From an uncultured Clostridia bacterium (GTDB lineage: Bacteria; Bacillota; Clostridia; Lachnospirales; Bianqueaceae): 5,830 bases of DNA. The notes under the pieces are model-generated. The model did not search any database. It worked only from the letters and a program-made list of their open reading frames with translations, and was not told the origin of the DNA. Made by a program: the position numbers and the translations under genes. The DNA lies in assembly GCA_937892735.1 (NCBI GenBank), contig CALBGL010000023.1, positions 1 to 5,830 on the forward strand, read 5' to 3'. Shown here piece by piece: positions 5,797 to 5,830 of this stretch (its first letter is position 1; each line of letters opens with the position of its first letter).

Positions 5797-5828
5797 GTAA
5801 ACAAGTTTTTATTATTTCACTTGTCTAC
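5797..5828. repeat. Imperfect 10-bp inverted repeat at the window edge
   Basis: GTAAACAAGT (5797-5806) faces ACTTGTCTAC (5819-5828) with one mismatched pair and a 12-base AT-rich centre. It might be an operator for a gene beyond the window, a hairpin, or one end of an element that is cut off. Nothing further to the right can be seen. Confidence 0.45.
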
Positions 5829-5830
5829 CT

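Noticed and set aside
1..5830. CRISPR array, complete insertion sequence or tRNA gene
   Set aside because: No regularly spaced repeats, no transposase-like protein, and no tRNA-like cloverleaf was seen on either strand.

Overview
The window looks like chromosomal DNA of a Gram-positive clostridial bacterium, most likely a gut Lachnospiraceae-type organism. This is inferred from strong GGAGG-type ribosome binding sites, TTGACA/TATAAT-type promoters, a Cof-type HAD gene of a kind common in that group, a remnant of the AAA-ATPase-like family that is abundant there, and a Gram-positive style lipoprotein. The genus cannot be fixed from the sequence alone.

Layout. Positions 1-73 are the tail of an rRNA operon: the 3' end of 5S rRNA and an intrinsic terminator. 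Positions 74-438 hold no convincing gene, but contain two related hairpins 74 bp apart that share a GCGAC-N3-TA loop. A complete AT-rich ABC exporter gene (439-2226, minus strand) follows. It diverges from a Cof-type HAD phosphatase gene (2395-3202, plus strand) across a 168-bp intergenic region with a recognisable promoter for each direction. The HAD gene is broken: its start and its catalytic C-terminal part lie in different frames, and the segment between them appears to have been lost.

From 3203 on, the window reads as a patchwork. There is a perfect 12-bp inverted repeat (3222-3290), then a 38-codon N-terminal stub of an AAA-ATPase-like/PD-(D/E)XK family protein (3330-3446). Three complete plus-strand genes for envelope proteins of unknown function follow: a small three-helix membrane protein (3443-3796), a secreted protein with a signal peptide (3862-4635), and an acidic lipoprotein (4657-5706).

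The main discovery is a 55-bp direct repeat, 48/55 identical. Copy 1 (3753-3807) is the 3' end of the membrane-protein gene. Copy 2 (5704-5758) is a decayed duplicate of that same 3' end, just after the lipoprotein gene, and the lipoprotein stop codon is the first triplet of the repeat. The secreted-protein and lipoprotein genes therefore sit as a cassette between a whole gene and the tail of its lost paralogue. This suggests insertion or exchange of cargo genes by recombination, or collapse of a larger tandem array. The cassette genes also differ strongly in base composition. How the three envelope proteins work together is not visible; shared strand, short gaps and export signals make a joint cell-surface role possible but unproven.
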